Shown here: one piece after another, positions 8,376-16,493 of the stretch
Layout: the number at the start of each line of letters is the position of its first letter
How positions within the stretch are numbered: position 1 is the first letter of the stretch
Assembly: GCF_036173125.1 (NCBI RefSeq)
Contig: NZ_CP108054.1
Span: 3,968,001-4,032,000, forward strand
DNA: 64,000 nucleotides
Origin: Streptomyces sp. NBC_00286
GTDB taxonomy: Bacteria > Actinomycetota > Actinomycetes > Streptomycetales > Streptomycetaceae
Direction: 5' to 3'
The notes under the pieces: generated by a model
Told to the model about the DNA's origin: nothing
Databases searched by the model: none
What the model saw: the letters and a program-made list of their open reading frames with translations, nothing else
Translations under genes and position numbers: made by a program

Positions 8376-10070
8376 GTGGGGAACAGGGGACGCGCCGGAG
8401 AGCGCGGCAGGACGAAGCCCGCCGTCATCGGGGGGATGATCGCCGTGGTCGTCGGTGGGGCGGGGTTCGGCGTCTACACCGTGTACGGCGGTGGGGCGGC
8501 GGCCGACGACAGCGCGTCGACGGCCGCCGAACGCAAGGCGGCCGTGAAGAAGGGCCCGCTGTCGGCGGCCGAGGTCAAGTCGGCGGCCACGACGTTCCTC
8601 ACGGCCTGGCAGGGCGGAAACGTCACCGAGGCCGCCGCCGCCACGGACGACAAGGCGGCGGCCCGTACGCTCCTGACGGGCTTCGGCAAAGAGGCGCACA
8701 TCAAGGACGTGACGCTCACCCCCGGCGCCAGAACCGGCGCGAAGATGCCGTTCTCGGTCAAGGGCACCGTCTCCTACAAGGGCCAGACCAAGGCCCTCGC
8801 GTACGACTCCCAGCTCACCGTCGTCCGCGGGGCCGAGGACGGAGAGCCGGTGGTCGACTGGCAGTCGGCCGTCGTCCACCCGGACCTTCAGGACGGCGAC
8901 CGGCTGGTCACCGGGGAGGCCGGAACGCCGCCGGTCAAGGCGCTCGACCGGGACGGCGGGGAGCTGACCGCGGCCAAGTACCCCTCCCTGGGGACGGTCC
9001 TCGACGGCCTGCGCGAGAAGTACGGCAAGAAGGCCGGCGGCAAGGCGGGCATCGAGCTGCGGGTGGTCCGCAAGGGCTCCACGGCCGACTCCGCCAAGGC
9101 GACCGAGGGCGACGAGGGAACCCCCGACAAGACGCTGCTGGAGCTGAGCAAGGGAACGCCCGGCACGCTCCGTACGACCCTCAATCCGAGCCTCCAGGCG
9201 ACCGCCGAGGAGCAGGTTTCCAAGAAGCCCAAGGCGTCGCTGGTCATGACCAAGGCGTCTACGGGCGAGATCCTGGCCGTCGCGAACTCCGGCCGCGGCT
9301 TCAACACCGCCTTCCAGGGCTCCCTGGCGCCCGGTTCCACGATGAAGATCATCTCGGCGTCGCTGCTCCTCGACAAGGGGCTCGCGTCGATGGACAAGCA
9401 GCACCCGTGCCCGAAGTTCTCCACGTACGGCGGCTGGAAGTTCCAGAACGACGACAAGTTCGAGATCAAGGGCGGCACGTTCAAGGCAAGCTTCGCGCGG
9501 TCCTGCAACACGGCCTTCATCAGCCAGGCCAAGAAGCTGAGCGACGACGATCTGACGAAGCAGGCCCAGGAGGTCTTCGGGCTCGGCAAGAACGACTGGC
9601 AGATCGGGGTGTCCAGCTTCGACGGCGCGGTGCCGGTGCAGTCGGACGCCCAGATGGCGGCCTCGCTGATCGGCCAGGGCGGGGTCCGGATGAACCCGCT
9701 GAACATGGCGTCGGTCGTCGCGACGGCGAAGACGGGCACGTTCCGCCAGCCCTACCTGGTGTCTCCGGACGTCGACGACCGTAAGTTGGCCAAGGCGCCC
9801 CGTTCGCTGTCCTCGTCCACGCGGGCCCAGCTGCAGGAGATGCTGCAGTACACGGCCGCGGCGGGAACGGCAGCCGAGGCGATGGCCGGCCTCGGCTCCG
9901 ACTCCGGCGCGAAGACCGGCTCCGCGGAGGTCGACGGCCAGAAGAAGCCGAACGGCTGGTTCACGGCGTGGAAGGGCGACTTGGCTGCCGCTGGTGTGGT
10001 GCAGCAGGGCGGGCACGGCGGCGAGGCCGCAGGCCCGCTAGTGGCGGCGATGTTGAAGGCGGGCAGCTGA
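8376..10070 (+). CDS. Penicillin-binding transpeptidase with NTF2-like N-terminal domain (paralogue 2)
   Basis: 564 residues, same architecture as the gene before it: anchor (residues 15-33), NTF2-like domain, transpeptidase domain. Catalytic motifs are S321-T-M-K, S376-C-N and K513-T-G. Long identical strings shared with paralogue 1 (LAPGSTMKIISA, SFARSCNTAF, MNPLNMASV, GAKTGSAEVDG) show a tandem duplication followed by divergence. GTG at 8376 has GGAGGA 10 bases upstream; the 94-bp gap from paralogue 1 suggests cotranscription or a secondary promoter. The specialised role of each copy cannot be told from sequence. Confidence 0.9.
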   Translation: MGNRGRAGERGRTKPAVIGGMIAVVVGGAGFGVYTVYGGGAAADDSASTAAERKAAVKKGPLSAAEVKSAATTFLTAWQGGNVTEAAAATDDKAAARTLLTGFGKEAHIKDVTLTPGARTGAKMPFSVKGTVSYKGQTKALAYDSQLTVVRGAEDGEPVVDWQSAVVHPDLQDGDRLVTGEAGTPPVKALDRDGGELTAAKYPSLGTVLDGLREKYGKKAGGKAGIELRVVRKGSTADSAKATEGDEGTPDKTLLELSKGTPGTLRTTLNPSLQATAEEQVSKKPKASLVMTKASTGEILAVANSGRGFNTAFQGSLAPGSTMKIISASLLLDKGLASMDKQHPCPKFSTYGGWKFQNDDKFEIKGGTFKASFARSCNTAFISQAKKLSDDDLTKQAQEVFGLGKNDWQIGVSSFDGAVPVQSDAQMAASLIGQGGVRMNPLNMASVVATAKTGTFRQPYLVSPDVDDRKLAKAPRSLSSSTRAQLQEMLQYTAAAGTAAEAMAGLGSDSGAKTGSAEVDGQKKPNGWFTAWKGDLAAAGVVQQGGHGGEAAGPLVAAMLKAGS

Positions 10071-10118
10071 GCGCTCCCCTGCCCCCAGGAGGGGTGGTTC
10101 GAATACTGCGGGCCGTAT

Positions 10119-10190
10119 GTGGCTGGTCGCGCAGTTCCCCGCGCCCCTAGAATGCCTGCGCCTTCCCGCGCCCCCTTCCGGGGCGCGGGG
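10119..10190. repeat. Dispersed GC-rich palindromic repeat copy
   Basis: GTGGCTGGTCGCGCAGTTCC starts at 10119 and runs into CCGCGCCCCT at 10148; a second, inverted GC block ends near 10190 (GGGGCGCGGGG). It lies between the converging PBP and ssgE genes. Same family as copies at 3752, 24964 and 58750-59244. Confidence 0.75.
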
Positions 10191-10196
10191 CCTGGC

Positions 10197-10541
10197 TCAA
10201 TGAGCCACCGGCGCCCCCGCCATATACGTCCGCCGCAAGAAGCGGATCAGCGCCTTCTCGTCGAACTGGACCACCGCCACCCCCTCCGGCGAGTGAAACT
10301 CCATCACCGTCTGGACCCGGCCGCACGGCCATATGCGTACGTCACCGGACGCGGCCGGCGTCCGCAACCCGCGTTCGAGAAGGTCGCGCGCGACAACCCA
10401 CTCGTGCCGGCCGGGAAGGGTGACGCGCACCTCGGCCGGCTCGGCCTCGGGGTCGTAGCGGAGGGCTACCGGTACGGCGGGCGTTTCCTGTGCCGAGTCC
10501 GTGACGATGTGGGCGCGCGCGTACTGCTCGACGGCGGACAT
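10197..10541 (-). CDS. ssgE: SsgA-like sporulation protein SsgE
   Basis: 114 residues, the SALP fold that controls septum placement and spore-wall steps in sporulating actinomycetes. Family signatures are visible: PVALRYDPEAEPAEVRVTL (24-42), W48-VVARDLLERGL (48-59), GDVRIWP (66-72) and FHSPEGVAVVQF (82-93). ATG at 10541 is preceded by GGAG. The protein ends at TYMAGAPVAH and lacks the C-terminal tail of about 20 residues found in SsgB. The ssgE assignment uses the position next to the PBP pair and the ECF metal transporter as well as the short tail. It is transcribed away from the Nur-box promoter at 10673. Confidence 0.85.
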   Translation of the reverse strand: MSAVEQYARAHIVTDSAQETPAVPVALRYDPEAEPAEVRVTLPGRHEWVVARDLLERGLRTPAASGDVRIWPCGRVQTVMEFHSPEGVAVVQFDEKALIRFLRRTYMAGAPVAH

Positions 10542-10672
10542 CGGTCGCTCCTTCGCCGGGGGCCCAGAGGGACCCTGTGAGAACCCTTTGTGGTGATTTC
10601 TATCCAATGTCGCATATTTTCTGGATTGCGCCCCCAAAGATGTCGGCGGAGCTATTGATGGAAACCTCGCTC

Positions 10673-10689
10673 TTGCAAGCCGTTCGCAA
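10673..10689. promoter_or_regulatory. Nur box (nickel-responsive operator)
   Basis: TTGCAA-GCCGT-TCGCAA. The Streptomyces Nur consensus is tTGCaa-N5-ttGCAA, so 11 of 12 defined positions match and the spacing is exact. It lies 59 bp before the cbiM start, in the gap between divergent ssgE and cbiM. It suggests Nur represses the transporter when nickel is plentiful. Confidence 0.75.
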
Positions 10690-10748
10690 CAAGGCACTAT
10701 CATCAAACGGTTAGCCAGCCGGCCGGACCCCGGAAGCGGAGCCCCTCC

Positions 10749-11798
10749 ATGCACGTGCCCGACGGATTCATCAACGCCCCCGTCTCCCTGGCCACCGGAG
10801 TCATCGCCGCCGGAGCCGTAGCCACCAGCCTGCGCGGCGCCCGGCGCGAACTCGACGAGCGCACCGCCCCGCTCGCGGGCCTGGTCGCCGCGTTCATCTT
10901 CGCCGTGCAGATGCTGAACTTCCCCGTCGCCGCAGGCACCAGCGGCCACCTCCTGGGCGGCGCCCTGGCCGCGATACTCGTAGGCCCCTACACGGGGGTC
11001 CTCTGCGTCTCGGTCGTCCTCCTCATGCAGGGCATCCTCTTCGCGGACGGCGGCCTCACCGCGCTCGGCGTGAACATCACGATCATGGCGGTGGTCACGA
11101 CGGTCGTGGCGTACGCCGTATTCCGCGGCCTTGTAAAGCTCCTGCCCAAGAAGCGCCGCTCCATTACCGTCTCCGCGTTCATCGCCGCCGTGCTCTCCGT
11201 GCCGGCCTCCGCCGCGGCCTTCACGCTCCTCTACGCGATCGGCGGCACCACGGACGTACCCATCGGGCAGGTCCTGACCGCGATGGTCGGCGTCCACGTC
11301 CTCATCGGCATCGGCGAGGCCGCGATCACCGCGCTCACGGTCGGCGCCGTCATCGCCGTACGACCGGACCTCGTGTACGGCGCCCGTGGGCTGACCGCCC
11401 CACTGAAGCTCCGCGTGAACGGCGAGCTGGTCGACGCCCCGGCCGCCGAACCCGCCCCCGTCGCCGCCCGGTCCCCCCGCAAGGTCCTGCTCGCGGGCCT
11501 CGCGGCCTCCCTCGTCCTCGCCGGTTTCGTCAGCTTCTACGCCTCCGCCAGCCCCGACGGCCTGGAGAAGGTCGCCGCCGACAAGGGCTTCGACGCCAAG
11601 GTCGAGGACCACGCCGCCGCCGACTCACCGCTGGCCGACTACGGCATCGAGGGCATCACCAACTCCCGTCTCTCCGGCGGGCTCGCGGGCGTGATCGGCG
11701 TGGGCCTCACGGTGGTCGCGGGCACGGGCGTCTTCTGGGCCGTACGCAAGCGCCGTACGACCGAGACCTCGCCCTCGTCAGTTCCCGAGAACGTCTGA
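10749..11798 (+). CDS. cbiM: ECF nickel/cobalt transporter substrate-binding membrane protein, CbiM-CbiN fusion (NikMN type)
   Basis: 349 residues. It starts with MHVPDGF, in which the N-terminal Met-His binds the metal in CbiM/NikM proteins. Residues 1-205 form the CbiM membrane domain (GLVAAFIFAVQMLNFPV, HLLGGALAA, PYTGVLC, MVGVHVLIGIGEA). From about residue 230 there is a CbiN-like part with two membrane helices and the SPDGLEKVAADKGF signature. It is the S component of a group I energy-coupling-factor transporter. ATG at 10749 follows a GGAG. The 1-base gap to cbiQ indicates an operon. The Nur box argues for nickel over cobalt as substrate. Confidence 0.9.
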   Translation: MHVPDGFINAPVSLATGVIAAGAVATSLRGARRELDERTAPLAGLVAAFIFAVQMLNFPVAAGTSGHLLGGALAAILVGPYTGVLCVSVVLLMQGILFADGGLTALGVNITIMAVVTTVVAYAVFRGLVKLLPKKRRSITVSAFIAAVLSVPASAAAFTLLYAIGGTTDVPIGQVLTAMVGVHVLIGIGEAAITALTVGAVIAVRPDLVYGARGLTAPLKLRVNGELVDAPAAEPAPVAARSPRKVLLAGLAASLVLAGFVSFYASASPDGLEKVAADKGFDAKVEDHAAADSPLADYGIEGITNSRLSGGLAGVIGVGLTVVAGTGVFWAVRKRRTTETSPSSVPENV

Positions 11799-11799
11799 C

Positions 11800-12561
11800 A
11801 TGGGTGCGGGCCACGCGCACAAGCTCTACCGGCACGGGCACTCGCCCGTGCACGCCCTGCCGCCGCACACCAAGCTCGCGGCCGTCTTCGCCTTCGTCAT
11901 CGTCGTCGTCTCGACCCCGCGCGAGGCGATGTGGGCCTTCGCGCTGTACGCACTGCTGCTGGCGAGCGTGGCGTACGCGGCCCGCGTACCGGCCGGCTTC
12001 CTGCTGAAGCGGCTGCTCATCGAGGTGCCGTTCGTGGCCTTCGCGGTACTGATGCCGTTCGTGGCGCAGGGCGAGCGCGTGGACGTACTCGGCATGTCCC
12101 TGAGCGTGAACGGCCTGTGGGGCGCCTGGAACGTACTGGCCAAGGGCACCCTCGGCGTCGCCACCTCCGTACTGCTCGCATCCACCACCGAACTGCGCGA
12201 ACTGCTCCTGGGACTACAGCGGTTGAAGCTCCCGCCACTCCTCGTGCAGATCGCCTCCTTCATGATCCGCTACGGCGACGTCATCGCGGACGAGATGCGG
12301 CGGATGAAGATCGCCCGCGAATCGCGCGGCTTCGAGGCCCGGGGCGTACGGTCCTGGGGCGTCCTCGCCAAGTCGGCGGGCGCGCTGTTCATCCGCTCGT
12401 ACGAGCGCGGGGAGCGGGTGCATCTCGCCATGGTGAGCCGGGGTTACGCCGGTTCCATGCCGGTCATCGACGAGGTGACCGCGTCCCGGGCGCAGTGGTC
12501 GTACGCCCTCGCCCTGCCCGTCGCCGCCCTCGTCGTCTGCGTGTTGGGATGGACCCTGTGA
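11800..12561 (+). CDS. cbiQ: ECF transporter transmembrane component CbiQ (NikQ)
   Basis: 253 residues. The T component couples the ATPase to CbiM. It begins with HKLYRHGHSPVHALPPHTKLAAVFAF and has about five membrane helices. The ATPase-coupling motif is RRMKIARESRGFEARG, followed by a second motif near SYERGERVHLAMVSRGYAG. ATG lies 1 base after the cbiM stop and the stop overlaps the start of cbiO by 4 bases (GTGA), so translation is coupled. Confidence 0.93.
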   Translation: MGAGHAHKLYRHGHSPVHALPPHTKLAAVFAFVIVVVSTPREAMWAFALYALLLASVAYAARVPAGFLLKRLLIEVPFVAFAVLMPFVAQGERVDVLGMSLSVNGLWGAWNVLAKGTLGVATSVLLASTTELRELLLGLQRLKLPPLLVQIASFMIRYGDVIADEMRRMKIARESRGFEARGVRSWGVLAKSAGALFIRSYERGERVHLAMVSRGYAGSMPVIDEVTASRAQWSYALALPVAALVVCVLGWTL

Positions 12562-13307
12562 CTCCTTCTCTCGAGGTCTCGGGCCTCGCCTTCGCGTACC
12601 CGGACGGCCATCAGGCGCTGTTCGGCGTCGACTTCACCATCGCGCGCGGTGAACGCGTGGCGCTGCTCGGGCCGAACGGCGCCGGGAAGACCACGCTCGT
12701 ACTGCACCTCAACGGCATCCTCACCGGCGGCACCGGCACCGTGACGGTCGCCGGGCTGCCCGTAGGCAAGCAGCACATGGCGGAGATCCGGCGGAAGGTC
12801 GGCATCGTCTTCCAGGATCCGGACGACCAGCTGTTCATGCCGACCGTGCGCGAGGACGTGGCCTTCGGGCCCGCGGCGGCCGGTCTGAAGGGGCCGGAGC
12901 TGGAGGCGCGGGTCCGCACGGCGCTGGAGCGGGTCGGCATGGAGGCCTTCGCGGACCGTCCCCCGCACCATCTGTCGTTCGGGCAACGACGGAGGGTGGC
13001 GGTCGCGACCGTGCTGGCGATGGAGCCGGAGATTCTGGTCCTGGACGAGCCGTCGTCCAATCTGGACCCCGCCTCGCGGCGCGAACTCGCCGACATCCTG
13101 CGGTCGTTGGACGTCACCGTCCTCATGGTCACCCACGACCTGCCGTACGCCCTCGAACTGTGCCCCCGCTCACTGATCCTCAGCGAGGGCGTGATCGCCG
13201 CGGACGGCAAGACGGGCGAACTGCTCTCCGACGAGGAACTCATGCGGGAACATCGCCTGGAGCTGCCCTTCGGCTTCGACCCGGCCTCCGTGACAATGGG
13301 CGCGTGA
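12549..13307 (+). CDS. cbiO: ECF transporter ATP-binding protein CbiO (NikO)
   Basis: About 252 residues. ABC ATPase with Walker A GPNGAGKTTL, Q-loop VFQDPDDQLF, signature LSFGQRRRVAVA, Walker B ILVLDEPSSNLD and switch histidine VTHD. The QDPDDQLF and FGPAA motifs are typical of ECF ATPases. ATG at 12549 overlaps cbiQ by 13 bases; a GTG at 12558 that overlaps the cbiQ stop by 4 bases is an equally good start. It powers metal uptake through CbiM/CbiQ. The downstream marR gene starts within its stop codon (GTGA at 13304). Confidence 0.93.
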   Translation: MDPVTPSLEVSGLAFAYPDGHQALFGVDFTIARGERVALLGPNGAGKTTLVLHLNGILTGGTGTVTVAGLPVGKQHMAEIRRKVGIVFQDPDDQLFMPTVREDVAFGPAAAGLKGPELEARVRTALERVGMEAFADRPPHHLSFGQRRRVAVATVLAMEPEILVLDEPSSNLDPASRRELADILRSLDVTVLMVTHDLPYALELCPRSLILSEGVIAADGKTGELLSDEELMREHRLELPFGFDPASVTMGA

Positions 13308-13780
13308 CGAACGAGAAGACCACAGGCACGCGCGACGGCTCGCTGCTCCTGGACGACCAGCTGTGCTTCGCGCTGTACGCCGCCCATCGCGCGGTGACGG
13401 CCGCGTACCGCCCGCTGCTCGACGAGCTCGGCCTGACCTACCCCCAATACCTCGTCCTACTGGTCCTGTGGGAGCGCGGCGAGACCCCGGTCAAGGAGCT
13501 GGCAGCAGCCCTGCGGCTCGACTACGGCACCGTCTCCCCACTGCTGAAGCGGCTGGAGGCGGCGGGTCTGGTCCGGCGTGAGCGGTCGGCGCGGGACGAG
13601 CGGTCGGTGCTCGTCGCGGTGACGGGGCGCGGGGAGGAGCTGCGGGAGCGCGCAGAGTGCGTACCGGGCGCGCTTCTCATGGCGACAGGGCTCGGCGGGC
13701 CTGAGATCGCGCGGTTGCGCGAGGACTTGTGGCGGCTGGCGGAGAAGGCGGAGGCCGCGGCGGCGGACCGTACGCGCTGA
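13304..13780 (+). CDS. ohrR: MarR-family regulator, OhrR type
   Basis: 158 residues with a winged helix (VKELAAALRLDYGTVSPLLKRLEAAGLVRRERSARDER split over residues 66-103). The DDQLCFALYAAHRA segment holds C21, the peroxide-sensing cysteine position of OhrR proteins, so it should release DNA on oxidation by organic hydroperoxides. GTG at 13304 overlaps the cbiO stop, so it is translationally coupled to the metal transporter. It is followed by ohr after 107 bp containing a palindrome (13836-13855) that may be its operator. Confidence 0.88.
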   Translation: MTNEKTTGTRDGSLLLDDQLCFALYAAHRAVTAAYRPLLDELGLTYPQYLVLLVLWERGETPVKELAAALRLDYGTVSPLLKRLEAAGLVRRERSARDERSVLVAVTGRGEELRERAECVPGALLMATGLGGPEIARLREDLWRLAEKAEAAAADRTR

Positions 13781-13835
13781 TCTCGCGTTACCCGCGGTTG
13801 CTACCCCCCGGTAACAGAGACCCGTAGGCCGCCAC

Positions 13836-13855
13836 GTACCTTGTGCACGATGTAC
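13836..13855. promoter_or_regulatory. Candidate OhrR operator upstream of ohr
   Basis: A 20-bp imperfect palindrome with GTAC at each end and GTGCAC in the middle (14 of 20 positions symmetric); a second GTACTTGTGCGC follows directly. Its position between ohrR and ohr, 33 bp before the ohr start, fits autoregulated OhrR control. Inference from symmetry only. Confidence 0.5.
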
Positions 13856-13887
13856 TTGTGCGCATGGGTTTCTGGGGGAGGCCAACC

Positions 13888-14340
13888 ATGACTGACGACA
13901 CCACCGCTGTCGTCGACACCCGTCCAACGAAGATCATGTACGTCGCCGAGGCCACCGCGCACGGCGGCCGGGACGGCTATGTCACCAGCCAGGACGGCCA
14001 GATCGACCTGAGGGTCGCGATGCCGCCCGCGCTCGGCGGGGACGGCAACGGCACGAATCCGGAGCAGCTGTTCGCGGCCGGTTTCAGCGCCTGCTTCCAC
14101 AACGCGCTGGTCCTCGTCGGCCGCCGCTCCGGCTTCGACCTCACCGGCTCCACGGTCGCGGCCAAGGTCGGCATCGGCCCGAACAAGCAGCGCGGCTACG
14201 GACTCGCCGTCGCCCTCAGCGTCTCGCTCCCCGTCCTCGACGCGGGCATCGCCTCGAAGCTGGTGGACGCGGCGCACGAGGTCTGCCCGTACTCGAACGC
14301 GACGCGCGGCAATATCGAGGTCACGATCCTGCTGGGCTAG
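13888..14340 (+). CDS. ohr: Organic hydroperoxide resistance protein Ohr (OsmC family)
   Basis: 150 residues, normal for Ohr. It reduces organic hydroperoxides with a cysteine pair: C69 in FAAGFSACFHNAL and C133 in AHEVCPYSNATRGNI. The GTNPEQLFAAGF block is diagnostic for Ohr rather than OsmC. ATG at 13888 follows GGGGGAGG; upstream in-frame codons give no better start. It is adjacent to ohrR and presumably induced by peroxide. Confidence 0.94.
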   Translation: MTDDTTAVVDTRPTKIMYVAEATAHGGRDGYVTSQDGQIDLRVAMPPALGGDGNGTNPEQLFAAGFSACFHNALVLVGRRSGFDLTGSTVAAKVGIGPNKQRGYGLAVALSVSLPVLDAGIASKLVDAAHEVCPYSNATRGNIEVTILLG

Positions 14341-14410
14341 GAATCGCGGGTGTTGGGCTGTTGTTGCCCCCCTGTCGGCCGTTTCTGGCCGGGAGTGACG
14401 GGAGTACGGC

Positions 14411-15589
14411 GTGGACGTGAACGTGAACGTGAGCGGCACGGTGGCGGAGGGCTTCGAGCCGGTCCGGGACGCGTTCGTACGCAACTTCACGGCGCTCGGG
14501 GAGCGGGGCGCGGCGGTGGCCGTGTACCGGGACGGCCACAAAGTGGTCGACCTGTGGGCCGGGCTGCGGGACGTGTCGGATTCCTCCGCCCCCTGGGAGC
14601 GCGGCACCGCCCAGATCGTGCGCTCGGCGACGAAGGGCGTCGCCGCGGCCGTACCCCTTCTCCTGCATCAGCGCGGCCAGTTGGACCTGGACGCGCCGGT
14701 GGCGGAGTACTGGCCCGAGTTCAAGGCGGCGGGCAAGGAGCGGGTGCTGGTCCGGCAGGTGCTGTCACACCGGGCCGGGCTGCCGGTGCTGGACCGCCCG
14801 CTGACACCGGCGGAGGCGCTGGACCCGATGCGGGGCGCGGAGGCCGTAGCGCTGCAGGCCCCGGTATGGGAACCGGGCACGGACCACGGCTATCACGCGC
14901 TGACGTTCGGCTGGCTCGTGGACGAGCTGGTGCGGAGGGTGACGGGCCGGGGCATCGGGGCGTGGATCGCCGAAGAGATCGCCGCGCCGCGGGGCCTGGA
15001 CCTCTGGATCGGCCTACCGGACGCGGAGGCGGGCCGCGTCGGCCGGGTCGGCCGACTCGAGACCCCCGCGACCGCCGGAGGCCTCCGTACGCGCCCCAAA
15101 CGCACGGTCTCCGAGGCGTACGACGACCCCACCTCCCTCACCCGGCGGGCCTTCGCCGCGATCACTCCGTTCCCCGACCAGAACGACCCGGCGTACCGCG
15201 CGGCCACGCTCCCCGCGACGAACGGCATCGCGACGGCGGACGGCCTGGCCCGCTTCTACGCCTCACTGATCGGTGAAGTGGACGGCGTACCAAGCCTGTT
15301 CACGCCGACGACACTGGCAGCGGCCCGCACGGAGGAATCCGAGGGCCCCGACCGCATCCTGGTGATCAACACCCGCTTCGGCCTCGGCCACATGCTCCAC
15401 AGCTCAGCCTCCCCCTTCCTGTCCCCCGGCTCCTTCGGCCACCCGGGCCGCGGCGGCCCCCTCGGCTTCGCCGACCCCGATTCGGGCATCGCGCTCGGCT
15501 ATGTGACGAACGGCTTCCGCAAGACGGTTACGGCGGATCCGCGGGCTCAGGCCTTGGTGCGGGCGGTACGGGCGGCTGCGGCCCTGTAA
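14411..15589 (+). CDS. Serine hydrolase of the beta-lactamase/esterase (EstB-like) family
   Basis: 392 residues. Class C beta-lactamase fold with the SxxK nucleophile motif S-A-T-K at about residues 76-79 (VRSATKGVAAAV), a tyrosine motif YHALTFGW and the C-terminal HPGRGGPLGFADPDSG block in place of KTG. It has no signal peptide, so it is likely cytoplasmic, as with EstB-type esterases. GTG at 14411 is preceded by GGAG 6 bases upstream. It is followed by the ruined end of a transporter gene on the other strand. Substrate unknown. Confidence 0.88.
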   Translation: MDVNVNVSGTVAEGFEPVRDAFVRNFTALGERGAAVAVYRDGHKVVDLWAGLRDVSDSSAPWERGTAQIVRSATKGVAAAVPLLLHQRGQLDLDAPVAEYWPEFKAAGKERVLVRQVLSHRAGLPVLDRPLTPAEALDPMRGAEAVALQAPVWEPGTDHGYHALTFGWLVDELVRRVTGRGIGAWIAEEIAAPRGLDLWIGLPDAEAGRVGRVGRLETPATAGGLRTRPKRTVSEAYDDPTSLTRRAFAAITPFPDQNDPAYRAATLPATNGIATADGLARFYASLIGEVDGVPSLFTPTTLAAARTEESEGPDRILVINTRFGLGHMLHSSASPFLSPGSFGHPGRGGPLGFADPDSGIALGYVTNGFRKTVTADPRAQALVRAVRAAAAL

Positions 15590-15599
15590 GCGGCGGGCT

Positions 15600-15728
15600 T
15601 CACGCCGCGTGCAGCATCAGGCCGATGCCCACGACGAGGAGGGCCGCCGCGGCGACCCTCGGCGCCCCGAACCGCTCCTTGAAGAACACCGCGCCGATGG
15701 CCGCACCGACGATGATCGAGCTCTCCTA
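15600..15728 (-). pseudogene. C-terminal remnant of an EamA/DMT-family transporter
   Basis: Minus-strand reading gives ESSIIVGAAIGAVFFKERF then GAPRVAAAALLVVGIGLML and a stop at 15600. This is the last helix pair of an EamA-type drug/metabolite transporter. An in-frame TAG (15726-15728) lies directly before the first conserved residue, and upstream sequence shows no more transporter. The matching N-terminal half is found 5 kb away at 20786-21077 in the same orientation, so these appear to be the two ends of one gene cut by the islet. Confidence 0.6.
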
Positions 15729-16025
15729 GTCGCGCGCGATCAACCAGCGCACGGCTAGTGGTGACCAACACCGACACCAGACACGGCCTCGACCGTACCG
15801 AGGAATCCAGGGCCCCGGCGTTCTCACCTGGATATCCGGTTTCGCGGTGATCTTGTGTTGAGGGGGCCCTGAACTGGCGGGCGGCCACCCGCCGACCGGA
15901 GCAGGGCCAGGTCGAGGCGAAGTCCCGACCTGGGCTTTGTCGTGTCACAGTCGTGTGACCACTCCGACCCCCAGCACCTCGCCTGCGCATGATGTCCCCC
16001 GGACGTACACCATCCAGGGGGAATC
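15729..16025. other. Left margin of the islet, no gene seen
   Basis: About 300 bp between the transporter remnant and the lipoprotein gene. I find no supported reading frame. A 12-base word (TACCGAGGAATC at 15796-15807) recurs at 16547-16558 on the other side of the lipoprotein gene; it may be chance. A GGGGGA Shine-Dalgarno for the next gene ends the stretch. Confidence 0.5.
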
Positions 16026-16448
16026 ATGCGTATCCGTACCACCACCGCAGCCGTCACCGCCGCACTCGCCGTCAGCCTTGTCGGCTGCAGCAGCGACAAC
16101 GGCACCGACAGCAAGGCCGACACCGCCCCGAGCAGCGCACCGGCGGCTCCGAACACCGCGGACAGCAGTGACACCTCCGAGGCCGACAAGGTCGCCCTCC
16201 CGGAGCCCACCGGCGACAAGAGAACCGCCGCCATCGCGGCCATAAGAGACGTCAACCCGAAGCTAGTCCAAGACGAGGGCAAGGCCATCGAAAAGGCGCG
16301 CTACCAGTGTGTGAACCTCGATGGAGGTGTCTCGGACACGGTCAACAGTGCAATGGAACTGTTCTCCTACGACGGCGTCATGCTGACCGAGGACGACGCA
16401 CGTCACCTCAACATCGGGCTGCGCAACACACTCTGTCCCGAAGCCTGA
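16026..16448 (+). CDS. Small secreted lipoprotein, DUF732-like
   Basis: 140 residues. A short basic N-terminus, hydrophobic stretch and lipobox LVGC with C21 as the lipidated residue mark an exported lipoprotein. A low-complexity Ser/Ala/Asp linker covers residues 22-55. The C-terminal domain (about 62-140) has two cysteines, C95 and C137, and a pattern (YQCVNLDGG... LNIGLRNTLCP) resembling the small actinobacterial DUF732 domain. ATG at 16026 follows GGGGGA. A perfect hairpin ends the transcript. Function unknown; it lies in the islet that split the DMT gene. Confidence 0.82.
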   Translation: MRIRTTTAAVTAALAVSLVGCSSDNGTDSKADTAPSSAPAAPNTADSSDTSEADKVALPEPTGDKRTAAIAAIRDVNPKLVQDEGKAIEKARYQCVNLDGGVSDTVNSAMELFSYDGVMLTEDDARHLNIGLRNTLCPEA

Positions 16449-16463
16449 ACGGCCACCGCCTCC

Positions 16464-16493
16464 GGCCCGGCCGCATCCGTATGCGGCCGGGCC
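16464..16493 (+). terminator. Perfect 13-bp hairpin after the lipoprotein gene
   Basis: GGCCCGGCCGCAT and its exact complement around a CCGT loop, 15 bp after the stop. GC-rich and without a long U run, as is usual in Streptomyces. Confidence 0.8.

Noticed and set aside
10542..10748. Cobalamin riboswitch before cbiM
   Set aside because: None of the conserved B12-box or core elements is seen; a Nur box explains control better.
10542..11612. Long minus-strand extension upstream of ssgE over cbiM
   Set aside because: Only the last 114 codons resemble a protein family and they have their own Shine-Dalgarno; the rest is antisense to cbiM.
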